Of a stretch of DNA of 61,332 bases, positions 25,911-33,638 are shown piece after piece. Source of the DNA: an uncultured Clostridia bacterium (GTDB lineage: Bacteria; Bacillota; Clostridia; Oscillospirales; Oscillospiraceae); assembly GCA_947173485.1 (NCBI GenBank), contig CAMWFH010000016.1, forward strand, positions 1 through 61,332, in the 5' to 3' direction. The translations under genes were made by a program, and so were the position numbers. The notes beneath the pieces were generated by a model, which saw only the letters and a list, made by a program, of their open reading frames with translations, was not told the origin of the DNA and did not search any database. The stretch's first letter is position 1. Each line of letters starts with the position of its first letter.

Positions 25911-27236
25911 ATGAAACGACTGCTCACCGCGCTCCTGGTCCTGTCCCTGCTGGCCGGATGCGCCGGCCGCCAGCCGGCCTGCCGTGTCCTGGCCCAGCCG
26001 AAGTATCCCGACTTTCCCGCCAGGCCCGTCAAAGCGGAGGACGATTCCTCCAATGACCGGGATGCCTATGACACGGCCCTGGCCCAGTATAAGAAGGACC
26101 TTGCCGCCTTTCGGGGCGATGGTCTGCTGCCGGAAGAGAAGGATGCCCTCCGGCGCTTCGCCGCCGCCAGCCTGCCCCTGGCCATGGCAGAGCAGGAGGG
26201 GAAGAACGCTGTCTACTCCCCGTTGTCCCTCTGGCCCGCTCTGGCCATGCTGGCCCAATGCGCCCAGGGGGAGAGCCGGGAACAGGTCCTCGCCGCCCTG
26301 GAGATGGACAGTGTGGAAGTCCTCCAGGACCAGGTGTCCCGGCTCTGGCAGGAACTCTACACCGATGACGGGAAAAGCTCCCTGGTGCTGGCCAACTCCA
26401 TCTGGCTCAACAGCAGCTTGAAGGGGCGCTACGTCCAGGGCACGCTGCACACCCTGGCCCAGAAGTACTTTGCCGGGGCCTACGCCGTGCCTATGGGTAC
26501 CAAAACAGCAGATCAGGCCATCACCGACTGGATCGGCGAGCAGACCCGCGGCCTCATCGGCGGCGGGGGACCGGTGGTCCAGACCGAGCCGGAGACCACC
26601 GCCCTTCTGGCCAGTTCCCTCTACTACCGGGCGGACTGGCTCAGCCCTTTCATGGATATGTTCAGCCTCCCAGACACCTTCACCGATGCCGCCGGCAACG
26701 AGACCACAGTCGACTTCATGCACAAGGGCGATTCCGGCGTCTTTCTGAAACGGGAGGGCTACCAGGCCGCCGAGCTGGCCACAGAGCTTGGTTCCATGCT
26801 GTTCATCCTGCCGGAGGAGGGCGTATCGCCGGAGAACCTGCTCCGGGAGGACGTGCTGCTGACGGGCCTGGAGGGCTGTCAGGACCTTCGGGAGGGCGAT
26901 ATCCAGTGGGCCGTGCCCAAGTTCGATGTGGACAGCAAGCTGGACTTGAACGATGCCCTGGCCCGGCTGGGCATCACGGACCTGCTGGACCCGGATGTTG
27001 CGGACCTCTCCGCTTTGACCAATGTGGCTTCCTATATCTACGGCGTGAAGCAGATCAGCCGGGTGAAGGTGGACGAGTATGGAGTGGAGGCCGCCTCCGT
27101 CACCTACACGATGGCCGTTGGCAACGATATGCCGCCGGAGGATGTCTGCGTCATGGACCTAGACCGGCCCTTCCTGTTCGCGATCCATGTGGCCGGCGTG
27201 CCCCTGTTCGTGGGCATCGTCGAGCAGGTCGAATAA
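25911..27236 (+). CDS. Serpin-family lipoprotein, copy 2
   Basis: The protein has 441 residues and starts 44 bases after copy 1, with GGAGG 8 bases before the ATG. The lipobox is LLAGC, with a shorter linker than copy 1. The body is closely similar to copy 1 over most of its length, clearly a tandem duplication. The hinge DEYGVEAASVT is kept, but the reactive loop (YTMAVGNDMPPEDV) and the charge of nearby segments differ, which suggests different target proteases. Confidence 0.88.
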   Translation: MKRLLTALLVLSLLAGCAGRQPACRVLAQPKYPDFPARPVKAEDDSSNDRDAYDTALAQYKKDLAAFRGDGLLPEEKDALRRFAAASLPLAMAEQEGKNAVYSPLSLWPALAMLAQCAQGESREQVLAALEMDSVEVLQDQVSRLWQELYTDDGKSSLVLANSIWLNSSLKGRYVQGTLHTLAQKYFAGAYAVPMGTKTADQAITDWIGEQTRGLIGGGGPVVQTEPETTALLASSLYYRADWLSPFMDMFSLPDTFTDAAGNETTVDFMHKGDSGVFLKREGYQAAELATELGSMLFILPEEGVSPENLLREDVLLTGLEGCQDLREGDIQWAVPKFDVDSKLDLNDALARLGITDLLDPDVADLSALTNVASYIYGVKQISRVKVDEYGVEAASVTYTMAVGNDMPPEDVCVMDLDRPFLFAIHVAGVPLFVGIVEQVE

Positions 27237-27275
27237 ATTTTTCCACGCGCCCTATCCAACGGGCCTAGTTCGTGC

Positions 27276-27281
27276 TATACT
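27276..27281 (+). promoter_or_regulatory. Possible -10 element (TATACT) of the TlpA cassette
   Basis: TATACT lies 42 bases before the ATG at 27318; the -35 region is poor. If used, transcription would begin just after AAGGAGG at 27282-27288. This would exclude that ribosome binding site and favour the ATG at 27318, which has its own AAGGA. Confidence 0.4.
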
Positions 27282-27317
27282 AAGGAGGCTATCATCACAG
27301 TGGAAGGATGGATGGAT

Positions 27318-27953
27318 ATGAAAAAGTGGATCCTGCCCCTTCTGGCCGGGGCTTTTCTCCTGGGGCTGCTGGCTGGATGCGGTCAGACCGGCTCGATCGA
27401 CAAGGAGGGCCCCGAGGAGGGGTCTCCGAACAGCGTCCAGGACGATGCCTCGAACGATGGCGGCACGGGCGAAGACTCCGCCGCCGCTCTGGGCAGCCTG
27501 GCCTCCTTCACGGCAACTACCGTGGATGGGGAGACTTTCACCCAGGACGATATCGCCGAAAAGGATGTGACCGTGGTCAACTTCTGGTCCCTGACCTGCG
27601 GGCCCTGCATCGCGGAGATGCCGGACCTGGCGGCCTTCGCGGAGGCGTTGCCGGACAACGTCCAGGTCGTCACCGTCTGCCTGGACGGGAGCCTGGACCT
27701 GGAGCGGACCCGGAACGTCCTCTCTGAGGCCGGTTTTCCCGGCGTGACCCTGGTGGCCGGCGATGGGGACCTCCAGGCCCTCTGCGGCAGCCTTCTCTAT
27801 ACCCCTACCACCGTCTTTGCCGACAGTGAGGGGACCCTGGTGGGCGAACCCATCATCGGCGGGCAGCGGGACCTGTCCGGGACCTTCTTAGAGGCGGTCA
27901 ACCAGGTCCTGGCGGAGGGCGGAAAGGATGCGGTCAGCCTTGCGGACGCGTGA
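27318..27953 (+). CDS. TlpA/ResA-type thioredoxin-like lipoprotein
   Basis: The protein has 211 residues. The signal peptide ends in a lipobox LLAGC. A low-complexity linker and a thioredoxin fold with the redox motif WSLTCGPCIAEMPDL follow; the cis-Pro is in LLYTPTTVF. The start is ATG 27318 (AAGGA, 9-base spacing), with GTG 27300 and ATG 27312 as alternatives. It should exchange disulfides on the outer face of the membrane. It overlaps the start of the CXXC peptide gene, which overlaps the NapH-like gene, so electrons may pass between these three. Confidence 0.9.
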   Translation: MKKWILPLLAGAFLLGLLAGCGQTGSIDKEGPEEGSPNSVQDDASNDGGTGEDSAAALGSLASFTATTVDGETFTQDDIAEKDVTVVNFWSLTCGPCIAEMPDLAAFAEALPDNVQVVTVCLDGSLDLERTRNVLSEAGFPGVTLVAGDGDLQALCGSLLYTPTTVFADSEGTLVGEPIIGGQRDLSGTFLEAVNQVLAEGGKDAVSLADA

Positions 27954-28086
27954 CAGCTCTCTGCTGCGCCTGGGCCTGCTGGTCCTGGCCCTGGTCTTTC
28001 TGGGGGTGGGGCTCGCCCGGGGGGAGCAGCAGGAGGTGCTGGCAAAGGCGGTGCGGATATGTCTGGAATGTATCGGGATCGGGTGA
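27928..28086 (+). CDS. CD1871A-type CXXC motif-containing small membrane protein
   Basis: This 52-residue gene is short and lies between two overlapping genes. It starts at ATG 27928, 8 bases after GGAGGG, and ends at TGA 28084-28086. One membrane segment (LLRLGLLVLALVFLGVGLA) is followed by a charged linker and the C-terminal signature ICLECIGIG with its CxxC pair. I recognise this ending from the CD1871A-family CXXC proteins of Clostridia. It overlaps the TlpA gene by 26 bases and the 4Fe-4S gene by 28 bases. It probably relays electrons or thiols between its two neighbours. Confidence 0.85.
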   Translation: MRSALRTRDSSLLRLGLLVLALVFLGVGLARGEQQEVLAKAVRICLECIGIG

Positions 28087-28973
28087 GGGGCCCCAAAAAG
28101 CGGCGGCTCTCCTTCCAGCGGAAGGTCCAGCTGGCCGCGGCGGCACTGTTCAACGGCTACGCGGCGGGGTTCCAAAAGGGGAAGATCTTCACCAGCGGCA
28201 GCAAGGCCCTCTGCGTCCCGGTGCTCAACTGCTATTCCTGCCCCGGCGCCCTGGGGGCCTGCCCCATCGGCGCGCTGCAAACGGCCTTGGGGGCCCACCA
28301 CCACTTCCCCTTCTATGTGCTGGGGACGCTGATGCTCTTCGGCCTGGTCCTGGGGCGGGTGGCCTGCGGCCTGCTGTGCCCCTTCGGCCTGGTGCAGGAC
28401 CTGCTCCATAAGCTCCCCCTCCCCAAGGTCCGGGTGCCCAAGGGGCTGGACAGGCCCGCCCGATATTTGAAATATATCGTGCTGGCCCTACTGGTCCTTC
28501 TATTGCCGGCCTTCCTGCCTTCGGATACGGGGGTGACGCCGCCCCTGTTCTGCAAGTACCTCTGCCCTGCCGGCACCCTGGGCGGCGGGATCCCCCTGCT
28601 GCTGGCCGACCCGGCCCTCCGCTCGGTGGCGGGAGCGCTGTTCTCCTGGAAGGCAGCGGTGCTGGCGGCCATCCTGCTGGCCGCCGCCCTGGTGCGCCGG
28701 CCCTTCTGCAAGTACCTGTGCCCCCTTGGGGCGTTCTATGCCCTGTTCAGCCGCTTCAGCCTCTGCCGGATGGAGCTGGACGCCCACAGATGTGTCCAGT
28801 GCGGCCGGTGCGAGAGCATCTGTCCCATGGATATACGCGTCACCCAGGACCTCAGCGGCCCCGAGTGCATCCACTGCGGCCGCTGCCAGGAGATCTGCCC
28901 CACAGAGGCGATCTCCCGGTCCCTTGGCCGGCGGACGGCAGGTGAAAAAAACGGTCCCGAAGCGTCTAAATGA
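28059..28973 (+). CDS. NapH/MauN-type 4Fe-4S membrane protein
   Basis: The protein has 304 residues and about four to five membrane segments. Cysteine motifs are paired at loops: CYSCPGALGACPIG, CGLLCPFG, FCKYLCPAG and FCKYLCPLG. Two ferredoxin-type clusters end the protein (CVQCGRCESICP and CIHCGRCQEICP). It probably carries electrons from a cytoplasmic donor across the membrane to the CXXC peptide and TlpA-like protein. Stop codon 28971-28973 lies inside the terminator hairpin. Confidence 0.88.
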   Translation: MSGMYRDRVRGPKKRRLSFQRKVQLAAAALFNGYAAGFQKGKIFTSGSKALCVPVLNCYSCPGALGACPIGALQTALGAHHHFPFYVLGTLMLFGLVLGRVACGLLCPFGLVQDLLHKLPLPKVRVPKGLDRPARYLKYIVLALLVLLLPAFLPSDTGVTPPLFCKYLCPAGTLGGGIPLLLADPALRSVAGALFSWKAAVLAAILLAAALVRRPFCKYLCPLGAFYALFSRFSLCRMELDAHRCVQCGRCESICPMDIRVTQDLSGPECIHCGRCQEICPTEAISRSLGRRTAGEKNGPEASK

Positions 28974-28998
28974 CGCTCCGGGGCCGTTTGCCGTTTTG
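28950..28998 (+). terminator. Terminator overlapping the end of the 4Fe-4S gene
   Basis: An approximately 17-bp stem with one wobble and one mismatch (28950-28966 with 28972-28988) is followed by TTGCCGTTTTG. The loop contains most of the stop codon region. Confidence 0.75.
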
Positions 28999-29053
28999 AC
29001 ACCCGTCCTAAGTCCTATGGATGCTCTTACCTATAATAGATATGTATACCTGG

Positions 29054-29995
29054 TCAGCCGCAAAGCTCCTTGGCGGCGGCGGCGATGTCCTTGGCCGTCA
29101 GGCCGAACTTCTCCAGCAGCTGGGCGGCAGGGCCGGAGCAGCCGAAGGTGTCCCGTACGCCGACCCGGCGGACGGGCGTGGGGCATCTCTCCGCCAGCAG
29201 GGCGCAGACCGCCTCCCCCAGGCCGCCGATGATGCTGTGTTCCTCACAGGTGACGACCCTCTTGCAGTCCCTGGCAGCCTGGAGCACCAGCTCCTCGTCC
29301 AGGGGCTTGATGGTGCAGAGGTTGATGACCCTGGCCTGGATGCCGGCCTGGGCCAGCAACTCCCCGGCCTGGACCGCCTCATTGACCAGCAGCCCGTTGG
29401 CGATGATGGCCACGTCCGTCCCCTCCCGGAGGACCTCGCCCTTGCCGATCTGGAACCGGAAGGTCGCCTCGTCATGGAACACGGGGACCGCCAGCCGGCC
29501 GAACCGGAGGTACACCGGTCCCTTGTGTTCATAGGCGGCCTTGACAGCGGCCCGGGCCTCCACATCATCGGAGGGGGAGAGGACCACCATGCCGGGGATG
29601 GAGCGCATCAGGGCGAAGTCCTCGCAGCACTGATGGGACGCGCCGTCCTCCCCTACGGAGATGCCGCCGTGGGTGGCGCCGATCTTCACGTTCAGGTGGG
29701 GGTAGCCGATGGAGTTGCGGATCTGCTCGAAGGCCCGTCCGGCGGCGAACATGGCGAAGGAGGAGACGAAGGGCACCAGCCCCATGGCCGATGCGCCAGC
29801 CGCCGCGGCCATCATATTCCCCTCGGCGATGCCGCAGTCGAAGTGCCGGTCTGGATAGGCTTTCTTGAAAACGGCGGTCTTGGTGGCCCCGGCCAGGTCC
29901 GCGTCAAATACGACCAGGTCCTCATGCTCTGCCGCCAGGGCGGTCAGGGCGTTGCCGTAGCTATCACGGGTCGCGATCTTCTTCACGTCTGCCAT
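29054..29995 (-). CDS. Transketolase, C-terminal subunit
   Basis: The protein has 313 residues. It contains the pyrimidine-binding domain (DADLAGATKT, ...GIAEGNMMAAAAGAS) and the C-terminal transketolase domain (IKPLDEELV, HSIIGGLGEAV). In this split form the ThDP pyrophosphate half is the adjacent gene. The stop of the N-terminal subunit lies one base before this start. Together they form one enzyme of the non-oxidative pentose-phosphate pathway. Confidence 0.93.
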   Translation of the reverse strand: MADVKKIATRDSYGNALTALAAEHEDLVVFDADLAGATKTAVFKKAYPDRHFDCGIAEGNMMAAAAGASAMGLVPFVSSFAMFAAGRAFEQIRNSIGYPHLNVKIGATHGGISVGEDGASHQCCEDFALMRSIPGMVVLSPSDDVEARAAVKAAYEHKGPVYLRFGRLAVPVFHDEATFRFQIGKGEVLREGTDVAIIANGLLVNEAVQAGELLAQAGIQARVINLCTIKPLDEELVLQAARDCKRVVTCEEHSIIGGLGEAVCALLAERCPTPVRRVGVRDTFGCSGPAAQLLEKFGLTAKDIAAAAKELCG

Positions 29996-29996
29996 C

Positions 29997-30842
29997 TTAC
30001 ATCGCCTCCACTTCTGCCAGCGCCTGGCGCAGCTCGTTCATGGCCTGCTCATACTCCCCGTCGTTGGGAGCCTTGCCGTGCCAGCCGGCCTGGTCCTCCA
30101 TAAAGCTGACGCCCTTGCCCTTGGTGGTCTTCATCACGATGGCGTAGGGCCGGCCCTTGGTCTCCCGGGCGTGGGCAAAGGCGGTCTCCATCTGCTCGAA
30201 GTCGTGACCGTCGATCTCCTCCACGGCAAAGCCGAAAGCCGCCAGCTTGTCCACGATGGGATAGGGGTCCATCACGTCCGACACCCGGCCATCGATCTGG
30301 AGGCCGTTGTTGTCGATGATGATGCAGAGGTCGTCCAGCTTATAGTGGTGGGCGAACATCAGCGCCTCCCAGACCTGGCCCTCCTGGATCTCGCCGTCGC
30401 CAAGAAGGGCGTAGACCCGGCAGTCCCGCTTCTGGATCTTGGCCGCCAGGGCCATGCCGGCGGCGGCGGAGACCCCCTGGCCCAGGGAGCCGGTGGACAT
30501 ATCCACGCCGGGCACCGTGTTCATATTGGGGTGGCCCTGGAGGTAGCTGCCCACCTGGCGGAGGGTCTTCAGGTCCTCCGCCGGGAAGAAGCCCCGGTCG
30601 GCCAGGGCGGCGTACAGGCCGGGGGCGGTATGTCCCTTGGAGAGGACGAACCGGTCCCGCCCCTCCCATTTAGGATCCTTGGGGTCGACACGCAGCTCCT
30701 TGCTGTAGAGATAGGTGAACAGGTCCGCGGCAGACAGGCTGCCGCCCGGATGGCCGCACTTGGCGCTGTGGGTGCCCTCGATCACACCCATGCGCACCCG
30801 GCAGGCCATCGCCATCAGGTCTTTTTTCTCATTGGCCGTCAT
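29997..30842 (-). CDS. Transketolase, N-terminal subunit
   Basis: The protein has 281 residues from ATG 30842 (AAGGAGAG upstream). It binds ThDP pyrophosphate and metal through ALLGDGEIQEGQVWEA ... IIDNNGLQ, and HSAKCGHPGGSLS and STGSLGQGVSAAAGMAL are typical of transketolases. A longer frame to 30929 has no better start. It forms the active site with the C-terminal subunit encoded directly downstream. Confidence 0.94.
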   Translation of the reverse strand: MTANEKKDLMAMACRVRMGVIEGTHSAKCGHPGGSLSAADLFTYLYSKELRVDPKDPKWEGRDRFVLSKGHTAPGLYAALADRGFFPAEDLKTLRQVGSYLQGHPNMNTVPGVDMSTGSLGQGVSAAAGMALAAKIQKRDCRVYALLGDGEIQEGQVWEALMFAHHYKLDDLCIIIDNNGLQIDGRVSDVMDPYPIVDKLAAFGFAVEEIDGHDFEQMETAFAHARETKGRPYAIVMKTTKGKGVSFMEDQAGWHGKAPNDGEYEQAMNELRQALAEVEAM

Positions 30843-30908
30843 GGTCGCTCTCCTTCTTTCCTTTAAGCTCGCCGCCTGGGGAACAGCGGCATAGTGATCG
30901 CTGTCCCT

Positions 30909-30937
30909 ATTATAGTAGCTGCCGGGCAAAAAGGCAA
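30909..30937 (-). promoter_or_regulatory. Promoter of the transketolase genes
   Basis: On the minus strand, TTGCCT (30932-30937), a 17-base spacer and TATAAT (30909-30914) lie about 67 bases before the start. Confidence 0.75.
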
Positions 30938-30957
30938 GCCCTTCCTGGAAAAGAGGG

Positions 30958-31527
30958 CTATCCCCGCCGGCACCCCGCCAGGAGTCCCGCCGCTCCCAGC
31001 AGCAGGAGGAGCCCCTGGCCTGTCAGCAGCAGCAGGCCCCCTAGCAGGAGGAGCAGGGCCCAGGCGGTGACGGCGCTGAGGGTCCGGCAGAGCCGGTCCG
31101 CCGTCACTGGCTCCCAGAGCCAGGAGACCAGCAGATAGCAGATCCGCCCGCCATCTAAGGTGAGCACCGGCAGCAGGTTGAAGGCCCCCAGGAGGAAGTT
31201 GGCCCCGGCGAAGAGGTACCACCCCGGCCCCCTGGCCGACACCAGGGCCAGCAGCAGATTACACGCCGGCCCTGCCGCCACGGCGGCGATCTCCTGGGGA
31301 TAGCTGAGGCGGGTCTGGATAGGGGCTCGGATCTCCACCCCGGCGGCAGTGAGGGCCACCCGCTCCACCGGCACATGGAACCAGCCCAGCACAGCCAAAT
31401 GGGCCGCCTCGTGGCAGGCCGCCGCTGCCAGCAGCACCGGCAGCACGTCTAAAGCCCCCAGGGCCGCCGCCAGGGCCAGCAGCAGGAAGAAGCCCGGCTC
31501 CAGACGGAACTCAGTGGACCTCCACAT
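30958..31527 (-). CDS. M50 site-2 metalloprotease (SpoIVFB-like)
   Basis: The protein has 189 residues and about five or six membrane segments. The zinc motif HEAAH is at residues 39-43, and the second motif NLLPVLTLDGGR supplies the Asp ligand. The length and order match SpoIVFB, the intramembrane protease that cleaves pro-sigma-K. It overlaps the M23 gene by 17 bases, as in the Bacillus spoIVFA-spoIVFB pair. Sigma-K is not seen in this window. Confidence 0.85.
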   Translation of the reverse strand: MWRSTEFRLEPGFFLLLALAAALGALDVLPVLLAAAACHEAAHLAVLGWFHVPVERVALTAAGVEIRAPIQTRLSYPQEIAAVAAGPACNLLLALVSARGPGWYLFAGANFLLGAFNLLPVLTLDGGRICYLLVSWLWEPVTADRLCRTLSAVTAWALLLLLGGLLLLTGQGLLLLLGAAGLLAGCRRG

Positions 31528-32410
31528 AGTAGATCGGGTTCAGGTACATCCCGTCCCGATGGATCTCGAAATGGAGGTGAGGCCCGGTGGCGTCGCCGGT
31601 GTCCCCCACCTCCGCCACCTTCTCCCCCATAGCCACTGTCTGCCCAGAGGAGACGCTGATCTTGCTGCAATGGGCATACAGGGTGGTGATCCCCCCCTCG
31701 TGGTCGATCATCAGGTACTTCCCCAGGCTGGCCCCCTCCCCTACGGCCTTCACCACCCCGCCGGCGAAGGCGCCGATGGCGCTGCCCTTGGTGCCCGCGA
31801 TGTCGATGCCGTAGTGGAACCGCTCCCCGCCGTAGATCGGATGCTCCCGCCAGCGGAAGGTGGAGGTCAGGGTCCCCTGGAGAGGGGTGGTGTGGGCAAA
31901 GGGGAAGATCTCCTGGGCCATGGTGACCTTCTCCGGCAGGGGCTGGGAGAAGAAGGTGTAGCTCTGGGTGACGGTCCCCTCGTCCTCCTCCGGCGGCGGC
32001 TGGGTCACCATGGGGTGGGCGGCCATGACGGCGTGGAGCCGGTCCGCCGCCGCCATGGCCCCCTTTTGGACCTGGGCGGCCCGCTCCGCCTCATAGCGGC
32101 TGGGGGCGAACACCGCCGTATAGGCCTCCTGGAGGGAATCCGACACCGGAGACTGGCCGGCGATGGCCCGTCCCACCGCGGAGAAGGCGGCGCGGAAGTC
32201 GGCGTCCTGGCCCAGCAGGCCCCCGGCGGTCCTGGCAAAGGGGGCGATGGACTGGGGCGAGAGCAGCTTCCATGCCGCCAGCAGCACGAAGATCCCACCG
32301 CAGATCACCAGCTGGACCATCCGCCGCCCGCCGCTGTCCCGCCGGCGGGCCGTCTGGTGGACCGTCCGGCGGGGACTCCGCCGGGGCGGCGGTCTGTGAT
32401 ACGCAGCCAT
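31511..32410 (-). CDS. Membrane-anchored M23 peptidase domain protein (SpoIVFA-like)
   Basis: The protein has 299 residues. An Arg-rich N-terminus is followed by one membrane helix (about residues 33-50), a helical spacer and a LytM/M23 domain with HYGIDIAG and HLHFEI zinc motifs. SpoIVFA also consists of one transmembrane helix plus an M23 domain and holds SpoIVFB in check during sporulation. Here the zinc ligands look intact, so it may still cut peptidoglycan. AGGAGGG lies upstream. Confidence 0.85.
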   Translation of the reverse strand: MAAYHRPPPRRSPRRTVHQTARRRDSGGRRMVQLVICGGIFVLLAAWKLLSPQSIAPFARTAGGLLGQDADFRAAFSAVGRAIAGQSPVSDSLQEAYTAVFAPSRYEAERAAQVQKGAMAAADRLHAVMAAHPMVTQPPPEEDEGTVTQSYTFFSQPLPEKVTMAQEIFPFAHTTPLQGTLTSTFRWREHPIYGGERFHYGIDIAGTKGSAIGAFAGGVVKAVGEGASLGKYLMIDHEGGITTLYAHCSKISVSSGQTVAMGEKVAEVGDTGDATGPHLHFEIHRDGMYLNPIYYVEVH

Positions 32411-32512
32411 AGGGCATCCCTCCTATCCCGTGATATGGCTATGGATATGTGCCGATGGGGCAGGATATGCCCTCAACTTTGATTCGCAAAGCCGGTCCCT
32501 CGATCTATGCGC

Positions 32513-32547
32513 AAAAATAGCCGTGACCCGCAGATCGTCACGGCTAT
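32513..32547 (-). terminator. Terminator of the toxin-antitoxin operon
   Basis: On the minus strand, a 10-bp stem (32538-32547 with 32517-32526) is followed by TTTTTGC. It lies 14 bases after the toxin stop. Confidence 0.8.
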
Positions 32548-32560
32548 CCTCAAGTGTGCT

Positions 32561-33019
32561 TCAAAAAGAGCGACAAACACAGGTATCATTATCTCCATGG
32601 TCTTCATCGTACCACAATATGGAATATGTAGCTCCGTTCATATATCCATACAGCCGGAGCGTCCCGCCAAGTCTAAGAGAATAGATCGCTTCCGCCTCAA
32701 CTCTAAGCTCGATAAGTCTATCTCTCGCGCATTTATTGAGTTTCTCTGGAACGATGGAATGATTCTGCTTCTTTCCTTCTAAAAGGATCTGGCCCCACGT
32801 CATTTTTTCAAATTCCCGAAGCTTGGGGAAGATCTTATCCCAGAATCGATCCGCGAGCCGCTCCTGGCAAAATGCCTACTGGATACTTGAATCGACATCG
32901 CAGCTGGAAAAAGACCACGAAGGATGCGATCCATAAAATTTATCAGGATCTTCTGCTACTCGTATCCCAATGGACGGCGTCTCCCTTTGCTTTATGATCT
33001 TCTTCCTAGAGGCCGCCAT
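32561..33019 (-). pseudogene. Toxin-like gene of a Panacea TA pair, interrupted by an amber codon
   Basis: A 153-codon frame runs from ATG 33019, overlapping the antitoxin end by 14 bases, to the stop at 32561. It is broken only by TAG at codon 48 (32876-32878). The codons on both sides keep one continuous frame and sense: ...SSCDVDSSIQ stop AFCQERLADRFWDKIF.... The C-terminal part has a compact pattern: SLRLGGTLRLYGY, YSILWYDEDHGDN, CVCRSF. I recognise it as a conserved family of phage- or TA-type proteins, possibly an RNase-like toxin; this is inference. A Trp codon (TGG) altered to TAG is the simplest explanation. The remaining 83-codon ORF from 32803 may be translated but would lack the first half. 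Confidence 0.7.
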
Positions 33020-33437
33020 AGTACATCGCCATACTTTCTTTTGTTATCACATTACTGCAAGCAGCTCCATCCGGCAAACCATCATGGGCCAGCTTCCAAG
33101 GCTCTTCCATATGCGTTAACTGGCTGAGCCATTGTGCATTTTTATCACCATAATACTCCAAGACTTTTTCTATCGTTTCTTTTTGGTTCGATTCTAAGTT
33201 TTTGCTATCCCCCTTCATCTCACTTGGCTTTACAGAAAACTGCCCTTGGCTGAACCGAAAGAGGCTCGGACAAACAGGACCATTTGCCCACGCTTGAAAA
33301 TCTTCCATGAAAATAGGGGAATCATCCCATACAAGGGACCATGCCTGTGAATAGTAGCAGAGCTTTTGCAGCTTCATCGTAGACATCTCGCCGCTCTTCT
33401 CCAGTATATACTTTGCCACATCAAAAACAGTTGCCAT
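33006..33437 (-). CDS. Panacea-domain (SocA-like, DUF4065) antitoxin
   Basis: The protein has 143 residues from ATG 33437, with GGAGG 8 bases upstream. The hallmarks of the family are DVAKYIL, the helix MSTMKLQKLCYYSQAW and QAWANGPVCPSLF. Panacea proteins neutralise many unrelated toxins, each specified by the neighbouring gene. Here the toxin frame overlaps the antitoxin end by 14 bases. The antitoxin looks intact while the toxin carries a stop. Base composition is more AT-rich than neighbours, as expected for acquired DNA. Confidence 0.85.
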   Translation of the reverse strand: MATVFDVAKYILEKSGEMSTMKLQKLCYYSQAWSLVWDDSPIFMEDFQAWANGPVCPSLFRFSQGQFSVKPSEMKGDSKNLESNQKETIEKVLEYYGDKNAQWLSQLTHMEEPWKLAHDGLPDGAACSNVITKESMAMYYGGL

Positions 33438-33477
33438 ACTGCACACCTCCAAAACGATCCGATTCATTTTCTTATCT

Positions 33478-33507
33478 ATTGTATCACGACTCCCGGCTTT
33501 TTGTCTA
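33478..33507 (-). promoter_or_regulatory. Promoter of the toxin-antitoxin operon
   Basis: On the minus strand, TAGACA (33502-33507), an 18-base spacer and TACAAT (33478-33483) lie about 40 bases before the antitoxin start. Confidence 0.75.
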
Positions 33508-33565
33508 CTGATACCGCGCAAAATTTTCTCATCCGGCAGGGCGGGATATGCCCCAAAGTTCCCTC

Positions 33566-33594
33566 TTGCCAACGCCTGGAAGGGATGGTATAAT
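33566..33594 (+). promoter_or_regulatory. Promoter of the FapA-CheY genes
   Basis: TTGCCA (33566-33571), a 17-base spacer and TATAAT (33589-33594) lie 44 bases before the ATG at 33639. Confidence 0.8.
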
Positions 33595-33638
33595 AGAGAA
33601 AATAGGTGCGCGGGAACTTGTGGGGAGGTGTTGGGCAT

